64,000 bases of DNA from Casuarina equisetifolia (Eukaryota; Streptophyta; Magnoliopsida; Fagales; Casuarinaceae), in assembly GCA_028551475.1 (NCBI GenBank), contig CM052355.1, positions 18,249,543 to 18,313,542 on the forward strand, in the 5' to 3' direction. Made by a program: the position numbers and the translations under genes. Below are positions 62,539 through 64,000 of this stretch, piece by piece. Every line of letters starts with the position of its first letter. The stretch's first letter is position 1. Under the pieces are notes generated by a model. That model had not been told where the DNA came from. It ran no database searches and worked only from the letters and a program-made list of their open reading frames with translations.

Positions 62539-63078
62539 CTTATCTTTCAGCCAAACCCCAAGCCATGGCACCCATATCTTCCGACCAATACACCCACATT
62601 TTCTTCTCTGTCATCCAAAGCCAAAGTTCTTCCATTCAAAATAAAGAACAGTTTGGATGAAGGCAAGCAAACTAAACAGTCCTCAGCAGGAAACATCAAA
62701 CGCTTTGTTCTTACCCAGGAAGGTAGAACAAAACTAAACACCTTTTCGGACCGAGAATTCTATTCTTATCCGCGCTTCGTGACCCATGTCGATGATGGCT
62801 TTATCTCCACATTGACCAATCTCTACAGGGAAAGGTTGAGACCTGGGTGGGAAATTCTTGACCTCATGAGCTCATGGGTTAGCCACTTACCCAAGGAAGT
62901 CACATACAAGAGAGTGGTGGGACATGGACTAAATGCACAAGAGCTTGCCAAGAACCCCCGGCTGGACTATTTCTTTGTGAAGGATCTCAACCAGGACCAG
63001 CAGCTTCAATCAGAAAGCTGCAGCTTTGATGCGGTGTTGTGCACCGTGAGTGTACAGTATCTTCAACAGCCAGAGAAG
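62539..63078 (+). CDS. SAM-dependent methyltransferase-like protein, first exon (gene continues beyond window)
   Basis: The first 180 codons run from ATG 62,539 to an exon end at 63,078 (GAGAAG|gtttga). Residues 1-45 are rich in Pro/Ser/Lys and lack a hydrophobic segment, consistent with a plastid transit peptide (LIFQPNPKPWHPYLP...). The mature part starts near FVLTQEGRTKLN and includes YSYPRFVTHVDDGFISTL, then a class I methyltransferase motif I variant GWEILDLMSSWVSHLP, GHGLNAQELAKNPRLD, and FDAVLCTVSVQYLQQP (motif IV-like). Such proteins are conserved in plants and cyanobacteria; the substrate is not known. The expected following part (a region like VFAE..RVLKPGG) is not found up to 64,000, so the first intron is longer than 900 bp or the gene is truncated. 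The reading frame is open upstream to about 62,461, but with no earlier in-frame ATG. Confidence 0.82.
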
Positions 63079-64000
63079 GTTTGATACTTTGATCAGTTAC
63101 TTTTGCGGTATTCTAATTATGCCATACAAAATTGCCATGCGCTAACCAAACCTTGATCACTTTCAACTTCAATGCACTAATTTGCCAATACTGATCTGAA
63201 AGCTTTAGTGGGTTTGCCATTTACAAGAGAAAATGTTCTTCACTTTTTACAGTTAAAGCAATTGAAGAGCTAAAACCATCATTTCGACCGTAGCACACAC
63301 CATGAATATTGTTTAACTACCCCAGACTACCTAGTGATATAGATACATAACGATTGAATATTGAAAAGCGATTATTGATCAGTTCTTCCATGTAACTGGG
63401 TTACATCGATAGTTTTGCTGTACGATATGCACCATTCAAGAGCACTGTCCTTTGCGCCTCTTGATTCCTGGTTTTGTCTACTCTTTCGGCCAATTAGTGG
63501 CAGTGGCAGAACGCTGATTAGTCTCATCTGTTTTTTGCCCTCGGATTGACTAGACCTTCTGCTGCAGCTAGATTATAAGCTTCGACAGCATTACTCTCAA
63601 GCAAGTTTTACTTCACTGGCTGCACAAATCACCACACTCATTCAATAAAAAGATATCCGTTGGGTGTAAACTTCAGGAATGTGAAGGGCTTCTTTTGTCA
63701 AGTTCCTTGATTTCTACATCTGATTTGCAGCTGTTCTGCGCACATTCTTAATTACTCCCTAAAATGGAAATTGATATCCATCTTTGGACCTTCGTCACCC
63801 TTCTCCGTATGTTGGAACAACATCCTGATATCTATCTTTTACCCTCCAACTTTAGCCCCCAGAAGTACTAGCTTTCTAATTAACCTAGCACGTTTCCGTG
63901 ACAAAAGCTGCAGAAAGCCAAATGCCAATTCATTTTAGCTGTTGCTTCTCCAGGCAACTTCCCTTGTTTACGCTGGAGCATTAAAACCTCAATCATCTCC
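63079..64000 (+). other. Intron 1 of the methyltransferase-like gene (right edge of window)
   Basis: Begins with donor gtttga at 63,079. I see no exon, transposon domain or tandem repeat up to the end of the window. Classed as intron by inference from the open exon 1. Confidence 0.5.

Noticed and set aside
62447-62644. ATG at 62,447 as methyltransferase start
   Set aside because: Different frame from the conserved protein, which has its first in-frame ATG at 62,539.

Overview
The window is nuclear DNA of a flowering plant, probably a woody eudicot. The evidence is AT-rich sequence, many short exons with GT-AG introns, plant-type gene families (organellar PPR protein, RABB1/Rab2 GTPase, 20S proteasome beta-2 subunit, CYP724 brassinosteroid P450), and layered Ty1/copia, Ty3/gypsy, LINE, SINE and TRIM sequences. 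A grapevine-like genome would fit, but the sequence alone does not prove the species. I saw no convincing tRNA, rRNA or CRISPR locus.

Layout. 1-9,125 is the left arm (copy A) of an old direct tandem segmental duplication. It holds the last six coding exons of a PPR gene (645-2,959), then an intron-containing ESF2/ABT1-type RNA-binding protein gene (4,513-6,337), then a 5'-truncated RABB1 pseudogene on the minus strand (7,268-9,072). 9,190-11,160 is a Ty3/gypsy relic with a roughly 306-bp TRIM nested in its integrase. 12,137-34,925 is the right arm (copy B). It has the complete 13-exon PPR gene (12,137-18,005), about 14.2 kb of nested retrotransposons dropped into the flank between the two genes (about 18,060-32,272), the resumed PPR 3' flank (32,273-32,830), and the intact RABB1 gene on the minus strand (33,075-35,930, 211 aa).

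The nested block reads as a minus-strand copia element with its 5' LTR at 32,039-32,272. It is split by a plus-strand LINE ending in poly(A) (about 20,900-22,870), a 1.38-kb non-autonomous LTR element (24,535-25,914), a nearly full-length but decayed plus-strand copia (26,370-31,770), and an LTR-like piece at about 19,590-19,985.

Further right come the proteasome beta-2 gene on the minus strand (37,027-39,988, 273 aa, with a probable leader intron), about 3.3 kb of AT-rich intergenic DNA, a gypsy element with both LTRs and a 5-bp target duplication (43,918-49,239), copia fragments (about 49,900-51,330 minus and 52,590-53,560 plus), and two unassigned stretches. A complete CYP724-like P450 gene lies on the minus strand (54,946-57,585, 9 exons, 470 aa). 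It is followed by a satellite of about 277-bp units (59,010-61,870) that shows a dimeric higher-order repeat and carries a truncated SINE. The first exon of a plastid-type SAM-methyltransferase-like gene (62,539-63,078) runs off the right side.

The host genes are unrelated housekeeping functions (organellar RNA or translation, ribosome biogenesis, ER-Golgi traffic, proteasome) plus one hormone-biosynthesis gene, and do not form a pathway. The main story is structural: a duplicated PPR-RABB1 gene pair pulled apart by nested transposons. I found no clearly new biological system. The most noteworthy unlisted structures are the TRIM in the gypsy integrase, the octapeptide-coding 24-bp repeat inside the small LTR element, and the SINE-marked satellite array.
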